64,000 bases of DNA from contig OY282609.1 of assembly GCA_958298945.1 (NCBI GenBank), positions 36,863,212 to 36,927,211 on the forward strand, written 5' to 3'. This stretch comes from Atherix ibis. Its lineage: Eukaryota; Arthropoda; Insecta; Diptera; Athericidae. The notes under the pieces are model-generated. The model was given only the letters and a program-made list of their open reading frames with translations. It did not search any database and was not told where the DNA came from. Positions within the stretch are counted from its first letter, which is position 1, and every line of letters starts with the position of its first letter. Both the position numbers and the translations under genes were made by a program. Positions 24,040 through 34,859 of this stretch are shown here, one piece after another.

Positions 24040-25262
24040 CATCTGTTGTTGATATTCTCTCTTAATCTTAGCGTCAAAGCTTGACATTTGCAAAAGTTAC
24101 GTAGCCAAGAGTACATCTATCTCTGTGTGTGTTGGCGATTTTTTACAATTTTTGAAATGGATTTAAATTTGCAATAACGAACTTGTATTAAATTATGCGT
24201 AAAAAACGGATTTAACGTTGAAAATGTTGGAAAAGTGTTTCGGCAACGATTCTCTAAAGAAAACGGTCGTTTACCAGTGGCACGAGCGGTTCAAAAGTGG
24301 TCGTGAGTCAATCGAAGATGATGAACGTAGTGGCAGACCATCGACATCGAAAACCGACGAAACATTGATAAATTAAAAGAAATGTTGGTTAATAACCGGA
24401 AATTAACCTTCAGAGAAATAGCGGAGGACTTGAACATTGCCTATGGATCCGTCCAAGACATTTTGGTTAATGATTTGGGTTTCCGTCGTGTAGCAGCAAA
24501 GTTGGTGCCAAAAGACCTCATTTTCATGCAAAAAAGAGACAGTGTTGATGTCGCAAAAGACATGATTTGCGAGACTGAATCCGATCCCACATTCATCAAA
24601 AGGATCATTACTGGAGACGAGACGTGGGTTTATGAGTACGACACGCAATCCAGACATCAGGCAAGTGAATGGCGTTCACCAAATGAGCCGAGACCAAAAA
24701 AACCACGTCGTTTTCAACCAAAAAAGAAGGCAATGCTCACGGTTTTCATAGATTACAACGGTGTAGTGCATCATGAATTTTTGCCAGAAGGCCGGACAGT
24801 AAACAAAGAATATTATTTGGGCGTTATGAGACGTTTGCGTGAAGCAATTCGCCGAAAGAGACCAGAATTGTGGGCAGAAAACTCGTGAATTTTGCATCAT
24901 GATAACGCACCGTCGCACAGTGCCATCATTATTCGTAATTTTTAAACGGAAAATGCAACAAATACCATCCAACAATCACCGAATTCACCTGATTTGGCTC
25001 CCTTTGACTTCTTTCTGTTCCATCGAGTTAAAAAACCATTACGGGGAACGCGTTTCAACAGCCGAGAGGAAGTAATGGAAAAATCGCAGGCAGCACGGAT
25101 GGACATACCGAAAACCGAATATAAAAAATGTTTCGAGGATTGGATCAAGCGCTGGCATAAGTGTGTTAAAGTCGATGGGGATTACTTTGAAGGGGACAAT
25201 ATAGATTTATATGAATAAATTGTATTTTTAATTTTCTGAATAAATTCCGTAACTTTTTGATC
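24040..25262 (+). mobile_element. Mariner element with a lightly broken transposase
   Basis: The limits are approximate, because terminal repeats could not be paired. Inside lies the transposase pseudogene at 24157-25218, described separately. The 3' flank carries the AAAAAGTTACGG type of end that is common in mariner elements. Confidence 0.7.
24157..25218 (+). pseudogene. Mariner-family transposase, D,D(34)D, pseudogene
   Basis: This cut-and-paste transposase would bind the element ends with its N-terminal HTH domains and cleave DNA with a DDD triad. Visible blocks: KCFGNDSLKKTVVYQWHERF, SGRPSTSKTDE, REIAEDLNIAYGSVQDIL, LVPKDL, GDETWVYEYD (first Asp), LPEGRTVNKEYYLGVMRRL, HHDNAPSH (second Asp) and SPDLAPFDFFLF. 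The last two Asp residues are separated by 34 residues, diagnostic of mariner. From 24382 to 25218 one frame is broken only by TGA at 24886 (where the family usually has Trp) and TAA at 24943. Upstream, the N-terminus has an early TAA and at least two frameshifts. Full family length is about 345 residues, so little is missing; a moderately young dead copy. Confidence 0.88.
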
Positions 25263-26284
25263 AAGTTGGTATAGCATATTAAGCTCATTATATGGCATAT
25301 TAACCTCATTTATAATAAATGTTTAGCTATAAATAACTAATGGAAAATATAGAGCGTCTATAAATGCTCAAATATAAATGTAAAAGAATTGACTTCAAAT
25401 ACACAAAAAGAAAGAAGAATTAAAGGTTTAAAGAGTATTTGGAACTCTCATCACTTTATCTTGCATTTAGAAGATCAGCTCCCTTACAAACAAATGATTA
25501 ATACATTATAGAGAAGTGATATTAAGTTATAATCTTAAAGCATAGAATGAAAAGTACACGAACATTAGATAAAATAAAAACGAATATTAAGCTCCAGTTT
25601 CCATGTGTATTCCATTCTAAAATTTTGCTTCATACAAAAAAAAACCTAATAAAATACAGTATTTTAAAGCAACTGTCCAAAAGAGGACTTATCTTTATTA
25701 TATATATGCGTGCGTTAATGGATAACAGTATCTTTTATATTAATACCCATATTGCGAAAACTTTAAATTGAGTAAAGTATCTTTAAATAGAAATTTCTGA
25801 GAAACTAATACTTTAATGATTGTATCCACACTTAAATTCCTTAACAGATGTGTAGTTACAGACCACCAATTCGCGGTTAAAACCCAACATTCCACTTCTC
25901 AATAAACCCATCGCATCATTGACTACAAAACATCGCATTTTTCTTTGATAAGCTGTATTTCTCAAATTATTATATGCGCTTAAGGGTTTTTGTCACTCGG
26001 GATTACTCAGCAAAATATGAGGACTATTTTCTTACACTTACTACCTTATAATAAAATTGTACTATTTTACAATGCTGCTTTGCTTTAAAATATCCACAGA
26101 TCTTACATTCCAAAATATACTTATAACTTTTGCTATAAATATTAACAAGCTACAAAAATTGTTACACTGATTTCGTTATTTTATGAGCCATAATAGAGGG
26201 AGCCATCAAACAACACTATAATTTTGACAGGTTTTTATCTGACAGGTATCATACAAAACGTAACCGTCAAATAATACAATAAAT
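25263..26284. other. Noncoding DNA
   Basis: AT-rich, nothing recognised. Confidence 0.45.
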
Positions 26285-28218
26285 TCTCAAAAAATTACTG
26301 TGTGAGGCGGTGAAGAAGATACGCCTTCTTCTCGATGTAGCTGAGGCGGAGTTGATGCCTACTGACGCGGTTTTGGCGGCCGGTGTGACGGAGGTATCGG
26401 CCGTGCCCGTCGTGGATGTAAGTGAAGTGTCGTCGGATGGTGGCCAGATCTTCGGTGAGAGACGCACTGAAGTATGTACGGATGGGTGTTGCTGGCCTGG
26501 CGACGGGCAATGCAGTTACAGCGAACCAGATTCGTGCGGTGCTGCTCATCATGGGCGACGTCGATGACGCCTTCGCCGTGTTGGAGGCAGAGGTTGGCGA
26601 CGGTCACTCTCCAACCTACCTCAAGGGCAGGCTGGAGACCTTGGCGAAGGTCACTCCGTTCTCACATCTTGGTGCAGGCACGGCGCCCAGCCGCACCGCT
26701 CACCTGATCCGCCACGGCCTATTCCAAGGCCGAAAAAGCTGGTCATTTAGCCTCCTCCAGCGGCACAAGAAAAGACTGGTCGCTTAGCCATCTCCAGCGG
26801 CACAAGAAAAGATTGGTCGCTTAGCCTCCTCCAGCGAGTTGAAGAAAAGGCTATTGGAGCCGGGAAAGTTGCTGGCGGACGTCCAGTAAGCCGCCCAATA
26901 TTCGATTAGAGGCGGTCGGGGTCCGATACGTGCGGAAATTACGGTACCTTGGAGGAAAGGTTGGAGAGAGGCTGAACTTTCGGTCTCACTTGCAACAGTG
27001 AAAGAATTTCGCAAAGAATGGGGACTTCGATCCAGGACGGTGAAAGTCCTGTACAAGGGTGTGTTTATTCCGTATGCAATGTATGTGTCATGTGTATGGG
27101 CTGACATTATGTGCCACCAGTATCTAAGGGTGGGTATAAATTCAGTTCAGCGTCTGATTTTGTATGCATGTTTGAATGTATGTAGAACCGTGTCAACCAA
27201 GGCGATGCAGGTTCTCATAGGAGAAATTCCATGAGACCAGGAGGTGCTGCATGGAAGCATTCACAACCGTCTACGCGGAGTATCCCGCTTGCTGGTTGTC
27301 TGGTTATGAATGAAGAGTTTCAGGATCTTAGTCCACGACAGCGGCACGTATTGCTCCCGAATAGAATGTATGAAATTTAGCAACGTCGATGGGATGAGAC
27401 TGTGAATGGCAGATGGACGCACATGTTCATTTGAAATGTGTGCTTTATGTATGCGTATGGGTTTGAATTTGGTCTGTACTTTGGATATTTACTCACGGGA
27501 CATAGCAGTATGAATGGGTTCCTATACAGGCGTGGTATGGCTGTAGAGGCTAGATTCCCTTCTGGGGCGGCGGAGAAGAGTGCCAAGCACCTTCTCATTG
27601 AGTGTAGCCTGTATGAGGATTTGCGTGACCTAGGTGCATGCGGAATCGTGGTGAATGATGAGAGTGTTGATGTTAGTGGAGTGTTAGGTAGAAGAGAATG
27701 GTATAAATACCTGAATAGATTTGCCGTGGCACTTTTTGAGAGAAGAGCAAGAATGGTGCGTGAATGAGTGTGTGAATGGCAAGCAAGGTGTCTACAACCG
27801 GCTGAAAAACCAAGGTCGATTCCGGTTGTACTTTCGGGTCTTGGCGAATCCGCGTACCTGAGCTGGCTTAGCGGTACATAGGGATTTATAAGATTCCTTA
27901 CCGTAGCTCAATGAGCGGAGTACAAACCGAAGTACTCTTAACACAAAAATTGGTACTACCGGAGTCGGGGTGCCCCATGGTGTTAGAACCAACTGTGATT
28001 AATACCCACATCGCGGGTACGCTCTACGAATCGCTGATGGGATATACTAGTAATTATCTCAGGCACTGTCACTGCTTATAATAGTAGAGATTTAGATAGT
28101 TGTCGCCACTAACAGTTGGAGTAATCAGCTTGTAACTGGTTGCTGACCGTAACCTGCTAGTAATGGTGGTGCGTTGATTGAGCATAACTCAATCGCTATG
28201 GTCGTAGGCGACTCGTGG
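26285..28218 (+). mobile_element. R1-like LINE with internal deletion
   Basis: A GC-richer block that stands out from its surroundings. 26285-26700 encodes an ORF1-like fragment (RDALKYVRMGVAGLATGNAV, then TANQIRAVLLIMGDVDDAF). About 110 bases of short tandem repeats follow. From about 26880 the C-terminal domain of ORF2 appears in changing frames: LRYLGGKVGERLNFRSHLQ, KEWGLRSRTVKVLYKGVFIP, VCRTVSTKAMQVLIGEIP, EKSAKHLLIECSLYEDLRDL and REWYKYLNRFAVALFERR. Endonuclease and reverse transcriptase are missing, so the middle has been deleted. The 3' untranslated region (27.77-28.22 kb) is shared with the copy at 7221-7700. The R1/LOA-type assignment rests on the style of the post-RT domain and is tentative. 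Confidence 0.75.
26740..26850 (+). repeat. 37-bp tandem repeat, about three copies
   Basis: The unit begins CTGGTC, runs through AGCCTCCTCCAGCGGCACAA and ends GAAAAGA. Two copies are nearly identical; the third diverges at its end. It lies inside the R1-like LINE at the likely deletion joint. Confidence 0.8.
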
Positions 28219-28817
28219 TTTTAAGTTGAAAAACAAATAAGTCACGTTAAAGAATATATTATCACTCTGTGAGGTGGTATTTGTGCTGAAGATAATTGTG
28301 ATCAAGCAACAACCGTCAATCGGAAGCATTATCAGGTTATAAAAACTGTATTTTTGCTTCCAATTATTCATGAAAATTATGGATCACTTCCGGTTTTAAC
28401 AAGACCTCATACAGCTCGAAACACATTTGATTTTTCTGTGGTCGTTAAAAAGTGGTGACTTTGACTGGCTTCCGCATTCGCCTGATTTGATACTACTGGA
28501 CTTTCTCCTGTGGGGCTACTTGAAGTCAAAGATTTGCATCAGCAAACGAACGACCCTAGATAAACTTTAAGCTAACATTCTCCAGAAAATAGCTGCCATA
28601 TTGGCCAAAACACTTGGAAATCTGATTAAAAATCCAAAGAAGGACATTACGCCATTCGAGCACATGTCGACCACTTACACGATATCATATTTAAAAAGTA
28701 ATTATACTAAATTTTCGTAAACTGGATGATATAGTTTTTTATTTGAACAGCAAAAAATGTGTTTTATATGTTTTTTTTTAAACAAATAAGTTTATCTTAT
28801 ATGGCTTACCCCGTATA
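28219..28817 (+). mobile_element. 3' part of a Tc1/mariner-superfamily (DDE) transposon
   Basis: The recognisable part is the C-terminal third of a transposase: SGDFDWLPHSPDLILLDF (third catalytic Asp), then FLLWGYLKSKICISKRTTL, a stop, and KIAAILAKTLGNLIKN. This resembles the 'SPDLTPPDFFLWGYLKSKV' class of insect transposases, which is distinct from mariner proper. The sequence CTTATATGGCTTACCCCGTA near 28798-28817 resembles a terminal inverted repeat ending at TA. No 5' partner was found, so the left limit is arbitrary. Confidence 0.65.
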
Positions 28818-29590
28818 TTCTTCAAAGCTGGATTTCAATGTGGAAAGTAAAAAGTAAATCAAAAAGGAATAATACAGATTTATTTTCCTCCGCATTCCAT
28901 CTCTCTTTGAATCTTAACGATTATATAAATTTTCATAATAGTAGGTGCGTTATATGAGAAATTACCTTACTAAGCGTTCTCATACACTTATTATATGCTC
29001 AAAGCTGACAACTGATACTATACTACTTTTCTTCACTGGCATATTTTGCCTTATTTCAACTCATAGACTAAAACTCTATGACTCTTCATGGCACTCAAAA
29101 TATGGGATTATTTAATTCATTCAGTCAAAAAACTTTCGTAAACTTCGAGCGAAATAGGTTAGCCTATTTGCAATTAGTTTTACAATTCGAGCTATTTTTA
29201 TAAGAAACCTGTGTTTTTACTTATACTATCCCAAATAAGTTCCAGTATTAATCTTAATTACGATTACCTTCGTTTCGATTATTTGTTTTCATATAAGGTC
29301 TCCAGAATATAAGCAAGGAGCAATTATGACCCAATACAACCATGTCACCATTTATAAACCTATAATATATGGTAGAAAGATAGGTTTCAATGAGACTGAC
29401 ATTATTGAAACCTATCTTCCAACACTGCGGATATACAAAACATGTTTCAAGTGAAATTCGTAGCAACAATGTGCCGTAAAATTATAAATCTACGAGTTCG
29501 ACTTATGAAGTGTTCAGCAAACTTTCGAGCAAATTTTGTGCTAAGTTTAGTAAATCCGTGACTTAAACTTGCAGAATAATTCCCACGAGG
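28818..29590. other. Noncoding DNA with one inverted repeat
   Basis: AT-rich; holds the 15-bp inverted repeat at 29377-29418. No ORF recognised. Confidence 0.45.
29377..29418. repeat. 15-bp perfect inverted repeat with 12-base loop
   Basis: AAGATAGGTTTCAAT at 29377-29391 and its exact reverse complement at 29404-29418. Confidence 0.85.
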
Positions 29591-29599
29591 CTTTGGTAA

Positions 29600-29790
29600 A
29601 AATTTAATATCAACAGCTCAGGTTTCACGGGAGCATAAAGCATTTTTGGAGGGCCAAGAAGCAAAGGGTAGATAAACCTCGCTTGAGAGTGAAAACTGTT
29701 TTCTGGTTCGACCTTCGAATAACGTTGAAGCTGATGAGTCAGTCCTTGAGAAGGTTATGAGAGACGGGCTTACGACAAAATTTGATGGTA
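29600..29790 (+). mobile_element. Possible mariner HTH-domain fragment
   Basis: The plus-strand translation VSREHKAFLEGQEAKG, a stop, then VRPSNNVEADESVLEKVMRD resembles the mariner stretch 'W.KAFLEGRE...GRPSTS...ENV.KVRDLV' in order and spacing. Short and degenerate, so tentative. Confidence 0.4.
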
Positions 29791-29879
29791 CACATATAAT
29801 ATTATAATTGTAATTATAAACCAAAAAACTCTCCCACTTTCTATAGACTAATATGCCTATAATTTATCCTTTCAAAAAC

Positions 29880-30300
29880 CTTTGAAAGAATAGTCCTTTG
29901 ACGCTTATATCCGCTACTCGAATCCTCAAATTTCAATTCCAATCTTCAATTCGGTTTCCGCTTCGAATACTCCACTACCTAGCAATGTTATCAAGTCGAC
30001 AATTTAATTGTATCTTCTTTAGAAAGAAAATAGTACTGTCCCGATGTGTTTCTTATAAGTCAAGTATTTGATCGAATCTGGCACCCGGGCTCCTTTCTAC
30101 TTATTTACTTGTACTTAGAGCATTTCTTGCCAACCGCCACTTCTAAATAAACGAATCCAATGAACTCTCCAATTTGGCTGGTGTTCCACAGGGGAGAATA
30201 CTTGAATCCATCCTCTGTAACATTTATATATGCCATATCCTAATCTGTACATACAGCTTCCTTACAATACATACGTTGATAATACAGCCTTGTGTATGTA
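29880..30300 (+). mobile_element. Jockey-clade reverse-transcriptase fragment
   Basis: Plus-strand pieces in shifting frames: LQFGFRFEYSTT, IVSSLERK, VFL-ISQVFDRIWHPG (motif A, with its Asp) and AGVPQGRILESILCNIYICHI (motif B). This matches the order in the jockey-like element at 12.3-15.8 kb. Sequence to about 30.6 kb may be more of the same element (for example YLNDTDPAIC) but is less clear. Confidence 0.7.
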
Positions 30301-30606
30301 GCAAAATTTTCAATATGCTTTCGAAATTCTTCAAATCTAAATCCAAACCCTCTAGAACTGGATATTTCAATGAAAAATATTTCGTAACATTGTCGACGCT
30401 GGCTTTTATGTTCGTAATAGTCTTATTTATCGTGAGTCCCTTATGTCAGTGATATGATTGTCATACTATTTTACATGTTTGAGAGCTATTTTCCACTTCT
30501 TTCCCCAGAAACACCCATCGAATACTTAAACGACACTGATCCCGCGATTTGTTAAAAAACTTAGACTGAACTTATGTTATAAACGTACGCGCGAGCAGGT
30601 TAACTC

Positions 30607-30619
30607 CCCATAATCATTT
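30607..30619. repeat. Target-site duplication, left copy
   Basis: CCCATAATCATTT, identical to 31268-31280. Confidence 0.85.
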
Positions 30620-31267
30620 TTATTTTTTTATTTGACAGGTTTCATTTCTACATTATACATTATGACACATGTACACATAGTCATGAGACACAGTCGCTCC
30701 TATGGAGCATATAGCAGCACACGTCTCCAGTTGGTGGTAGAAGGCTTCTTTTTTTGTTGGCGTCATCATCTACTTGGGTTGGGGCACTGCACGATGGTGA
30801 TCTTTCGGAACTTCGAGTGGAGCCTGGCTGTCAGAAGGCGGTCGGAGACCGGTTTGTAGCCCATGAGAGATCTCTTTTTGCGTTGGCCGATAGATCAATC
30901 CGACTCCACAGCCGCTGTCGTTGCCGCTGTAGATGAAGTGTTCACCCGTCTCCGTTGTTCGATGAAAACCAGATAAGTTTTTTGCCTGAGGTACGGTCCG
31001 GTTGATTCTTCTTGTGCTGTTTCTTGATAAGGTGGTTTTTATAGCTTGCGGCTTATCAGGCCAGCGAAGTAACCTCCAGTGATGTTGGGGGACCCTACGG
31101 ACTACATATAAGGCTTGTAGTCAGCCTCTCACCCCGGCACCATGCCGAGATGGCGGCAGCGGGAATCGAACCCGCTACCTACCGAGTGTGAGTCGGTCGA
31201 CACACACACGGTTAAACCTGCGGCACGCGGTGTTCCCAAGCGGTCACCCATCCAAGTACTAACCACG
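30620..31267 (-). mobile_element. Composite retroposon: 5S rRNA-derived head, tRNA-like arm, RTE endonuclease piece, A-rich tail
   Basis: Perfect 13-bp direct repeats flank a 648-bp unit. On the minus strand it starts CGTGGTTAGTACTTGGATGG and continues GTGACCGCTTGGGAACACC, GCGTG. This is the 3' half of eukaryotic 5S rRNA, including the box C region. Next comes a T-arm-like hairpin with a perfect tRNA B-box (GGTTCGATTCC, 31162-31172). The body encodes broken pieces of an RTE/BovB-type endonuclease: YSGNDSGCGVGL, MGYKPVSDRLLTARLHSKFR, KITIVQCPNP, then DDDAN and KEAFYHQLE in other frames. It ends with AATAAAAAAATAAA. Target duplications plus an A-rich tail show that it moved by reverse transcription. 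SINEs with 5S heads (SINE3) are known, mainly in fishes and some mammals. Whether this is a SINE or a deleted RTE LINE with an acquired 5S head is open. Confidence 0.8.
31140..31200 (-). other. tRNA-like arms inside the composite retroposon
   Basis: On the minus strand, ACCGA-CTCACAC-TCGGT can fold as a 5-bp stem with a 7-base loop, like an anticodon arm. Soon after, GCGGG-TTCGATT-CCCGC forms a perfect T-arm. No matching acceptor or D-arm partner is visible, so this is not a complete tRNA gene. Confidence 0.55.
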
Positions 31268-31270
31268 CCC
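31218..31270 (-). pseudogene. 5S rRNA 3'-half sequence (retroposon head)
   Basis: About 50 bases read as the 5S rRNA segment from GGGCGTGGTTAGTACTT through the box C GGATGGGTGACCGCTTGGG to ACACCGCGTG. The 5S box A and 5' half are absent, so it is not an expressed 5S gene. The first GGG overlaps the target duplication. Confidence 0.8.
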
Positions 31271-31280
31271 ATAATCATTT
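31268..31280. repeat. Target-site duplication, right copy
   Basis: CCCATAATCATTT, identical to 30607-30619. Confidence 0.85.
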
Positions 31281-33520
31281 ACGTTAATTAATATTATTAT
31301 CTAAATCTGCTTCTTACTTTGTTGTATTTCTAGATATCTTTAAAAATTTGAAGAAGAAAACAACTGCTATTATACTCATTTTATTTCACCTTATTCTTTT
31401 CTACCTAAGTTTTCAGTGAAATTATAGAAAAATATTAAGTTTCCGGTTTATTCGTCTATATTCATACTTTTATAAACAACCATATAATTTTATTTTTACT
31501 TTTTAATTAAATATCTTAAATTGATTCTATTTTCTACTTTTTCATATTTTTTATCTATCCTTAACTGAAATATAAAATATTAATATTTGGCTATTTTTTT
31601 CACAATATTTTATATTTTATACAAATCTGGAAATATTTTATAATATACATTTTATTATTTCAAATATAGAAACTGTAAAACCAAATCCGACAGCAGGACT
31701 TTCGCATATTCTTCGACAAAATTTTCAAATGAAATTATAAAGCATATTTTCAGCCAATTTAATAGAATTTACATTATTTGAAGTAGTGTTATAATATTTT
31801 AAAATTACTTTATGCAATTCTATTTATAAATTTCTATGTTTACATTTTTCATTTCTATTATGAATATGAATCATAGAAAAAGGAGGTGGCACATAAATTG
31901 GAATTCATTTTGATTTCAGTTGATTTTATAGAATTTGTCTCGTTTCTTATTAAAAGCTTTACAGAGTTGGAAAATTGTTTAATTCGTTTGTTTTTAAAAT
32001 TATTTATCTTCTATTTTATATTTAATCAATTTTCAAACATATATTTTTTTGTTTTTTTTCCCATGCCTTGCTAGTTACTTTTGCCAAAGCAGATTCCAAG
32101 TCAAAGACATTTTTAACAGCCAAGTGTCTATTTATTTTCATTTCTTGCTTTGATTAAAATTCTTTGCAGAATATTGTATAAATACGAAAATATTTGTTTT
32201 TCTTATTGTAGAAAATTTAGTTATGCCGTAACGAACTATACTAATAAAATATTTATTCTAGAAATTGTTGAGAAAAATAATAAAAAGTGAGGAACATTAT
32301 TTGCTTTAAAATCGATTTCTTTTACTTTAATAAGGTGTCTTGTTTGAAGGTTTGGAAATTGTTTTCTTTAATAAGGTAGCTTGTTTGAAAGTTTGGAACT
32401 ACTACCATCAGAATTTGATGGGTAATTTCTTGAAAAATTTTATTTAATATTATCAACGTTCTTATGTTGTAGGTTTGTTAGAGAATTTATTAATTCGATG
32501 TTCTAGAATGTAACAAATTATTATACAAACAAAGACATTTGACTTTTAGATCTAGAATTTTCAGGTTAATTATGTTTTTATATTTAGTGAATTATAGTAT
32601 TTATCTTCTGTTACAGAGTCTCATTAATAGCTTATTGTTATGAAAGTAAGATAACCGGTGGTTTGGGTCAAATATTTAAAGATTGTTTTTTTATTTCTTC
32701 AAGCGCGAGATTGGTGTGGAGCTTTTCAACTCATGCTCTCTCAACTTAAATGAATGCTTCCGTCTAGCACGTACGGTCGCCTAACCAATACCCTCTATTT
32801 ACTCCGCCTTTTTTTTACGCACACAAGTTATAAGCTCTGTGTCCATAGAACGGCACACAATTTCGACGAGCGACAAGTTTATCGCTGTCAAAAGTGTAAA
32901 AACGTTCCCAATCTAATGACAATGCACACAGCTGCGACTAACGAAGCCAAGTAGTAACGAAATCCTCGTCGAATTAAGTCTTGTTTCTAATTTTTTGTTC
33001 TCGGCGTAGTGCTGCCTCACAGAACTGTGTTTGTTTATGTGGGGTAGCATTGTAAAAATTAAAATTAAAAGATATATAAATGAGTCGCCAAATGGCCTTA
33101 CGATCGTGGCACTATGAAGTAGCTCCTGGCACATGTCTAAAGAACCTTTAAAATAAAAAATAAATAAAGAGACATGAGGTTAGTTCAATGAGGTTAAATG
33201 AACTTAAACATTGAACTAAGCATAAAATATAAATAATAAATTGATCTGATGTCGTTGATATTTTATTTTGGTTTTCTACGTGTAATTAAATTATTAATTA
33301 AATATACTATATTCAGAACCACTTATAAGGTTGAATAATAGGTGTGCTTTTTTAAGTGCTTTCATTTTTTCCATGCATTCGGATAGATAGGACCGTTTTA
33401 TATTTAAGGAGACTTTTTTCATGACTTTGATAATTCGATAGCATATAGATCCTTAGAGCAGCTGTAACTTACTACACTATCTGAAGTTGTGAGGTCATAT
33501 CTCGAAAAAGTATTGAGTAA
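31281..33520. other. Noncoding DNA
   Basis: Strongly AT-rich to 32.7 kb, with a 41-bp tandem duplication at 32325-32398. 32.70-33.13 kb is less AT-rich and has short ORFs on both strands that I do not recognise. Confidence 0.45.
32325..32398 (+). repeat. 41-bp tandem duplication
   Basis: CTTTAATAAGGT, then CTTGTTTGAA and GTTTGGAA, occurs at 32325 and again at 32366 with few changes. Confidence 0.8.
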
Positions 33521-33640
33521 TGACAAAGTCAAACGTGGTTGTCATAAAATCCAAATATATTATTTCCGTTATACACATACATATACAGAACTTTGGATAT
33601 AGAATAGAATATATATTATATTATCTTTGAAAGTTATTAT

Positions 33641-34651
33641 TTATTCAAAATAGGTTCCATTAGACTCAACCAGCGTATGCAAAGAATTTTTTATGTCATT
33701 TATAGGAATGTTCTTCAGCACCTCGGTTACGGCTGCTTGAATGGCTGGGATATCATCATAAAATGCTCCTTTCATGTTGGTTTTCAGTTTTGGAAATAGA
33801 AAATAGTCACATAGTGATAGATCAGGCGAATACGGAGTGTAGTTGATGAGAGAAATCCGTTTTTTCATCAAAAATTCGTTCACTTGTTTGGTCTTGTGAG
33901 GTGGTGCATTATCGTGCAATAAAAACAGCTGCTGGATATTCAGGTCTAACACGACCAATTCTTTTCCACAAACGATCTAAAACGCCTAAATAGTATTCTC
34001 CATTAATAGTTCGACCTTCTGGAACAAATTCCTTGTGGACAATACCCTTCGAATCATAAAAAGTAATCAAACATTGTCTTGATTCGAGACTTCTGAAAAC
34101 GCAATTTTTTTGGTTTTGGCTCGCCTTTGGACTTCCATTTAGCAGATTGACGCTTAGTTTCAGGGTCATATTTAAAGCACCATGACTCATCACCAGTAAT
34201 GATCGAATCAAGAAAGTCTGGATCGTTTTCAGCAGTTTCAATAATGTCTTTGCAATGCTCCACACGAGCGATTTTTTGCTCTTCATTTAATTCATGCGGA
34301 ACAAAACACGCACAGACCTTTCTTTTACCCAAATCTTCATTTAAAATTCTCCAAATAGTGTTTTTACTCGTATTTAATTCCTGAGCCAACATTCTCGTAG
34401 TAAAATTTGTATCGATACCAATGATTTCACGAACTTTTTCCACCAATTCAGCACGATTACTAGCTTCTGGACGACCTGGCCTTAGGTCGTCATTTAAATC
34501 CTCACGACCATTTTTAAATCGTGTAAACCACGTATAAACTTGAGTACGACTCATACAATCATCACCATAAACTTTTTGCATCAATTCGTATGTCTCAGCG
34601 AATTTGTTTTTCAAGTTTAACACCAAATTTTATATTTGCTCTTTGTTCCAT
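33641..34651 (-). pseudogene. Mariner-family transposase, D,D(34)D, pseudogene
   Basis: The minus-strand ATG at 34649-34651 gives MEQRANIKF. A frameshift then leads into FAETYELMQKVYGDDCMSRT, QVYTWFTRFKNGREDLNDD and RPGRPEASNR, MLAQELNTSKNTIWRIL, FVPHELNEEQK and GDESWCFKYDPETKRQSAKW (first Asp). Two more frameshifts, near 34.08 and 33.94 kb, separate VPEGRTINGEYYLGVLDRLW, LLHDNAPPH (second Asp) and SPDLSLCDYFLFPKLKT (third Asp, 34 residues later). The stop is at 33641. The order is complete and length near normal, so the damage is point-like. It belongs to a different mariner lineage from those at 24, 36.7, 55.3 and 62.4 kb. Terminal repeats were not identified. Confidence 0.85.
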
Positions 34652-34859
34652 TTTTGTTTTGTAACATTAGCACACTTTTTCTTTTATTGAAATGGCTGTA
34701 ACTTTCACATGTGTCATCCGATTTACATGAATTTAGATGCGTTTGAAAGAGGATGAATGTATCGTTTTAATGCTGCAAATTTTCAATAGATGGCGCTGCA
34801 CGTTGTATGATTTAAAAGTTCGGTTATTTTGTATGGTAATTACTATAATAATAACTGAA

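Noticed and set aside
31140..31200. Functional tRNA gene
   Set aside because: Anticodon and T arms can be drawn, but there is no matching acceptor stem or D arm.
31218..31270. Functional 5S rRNA gene
   Set aside because: Only the 3' half is present, box A is missing, and the piece is inside a retroposon with target duplications.
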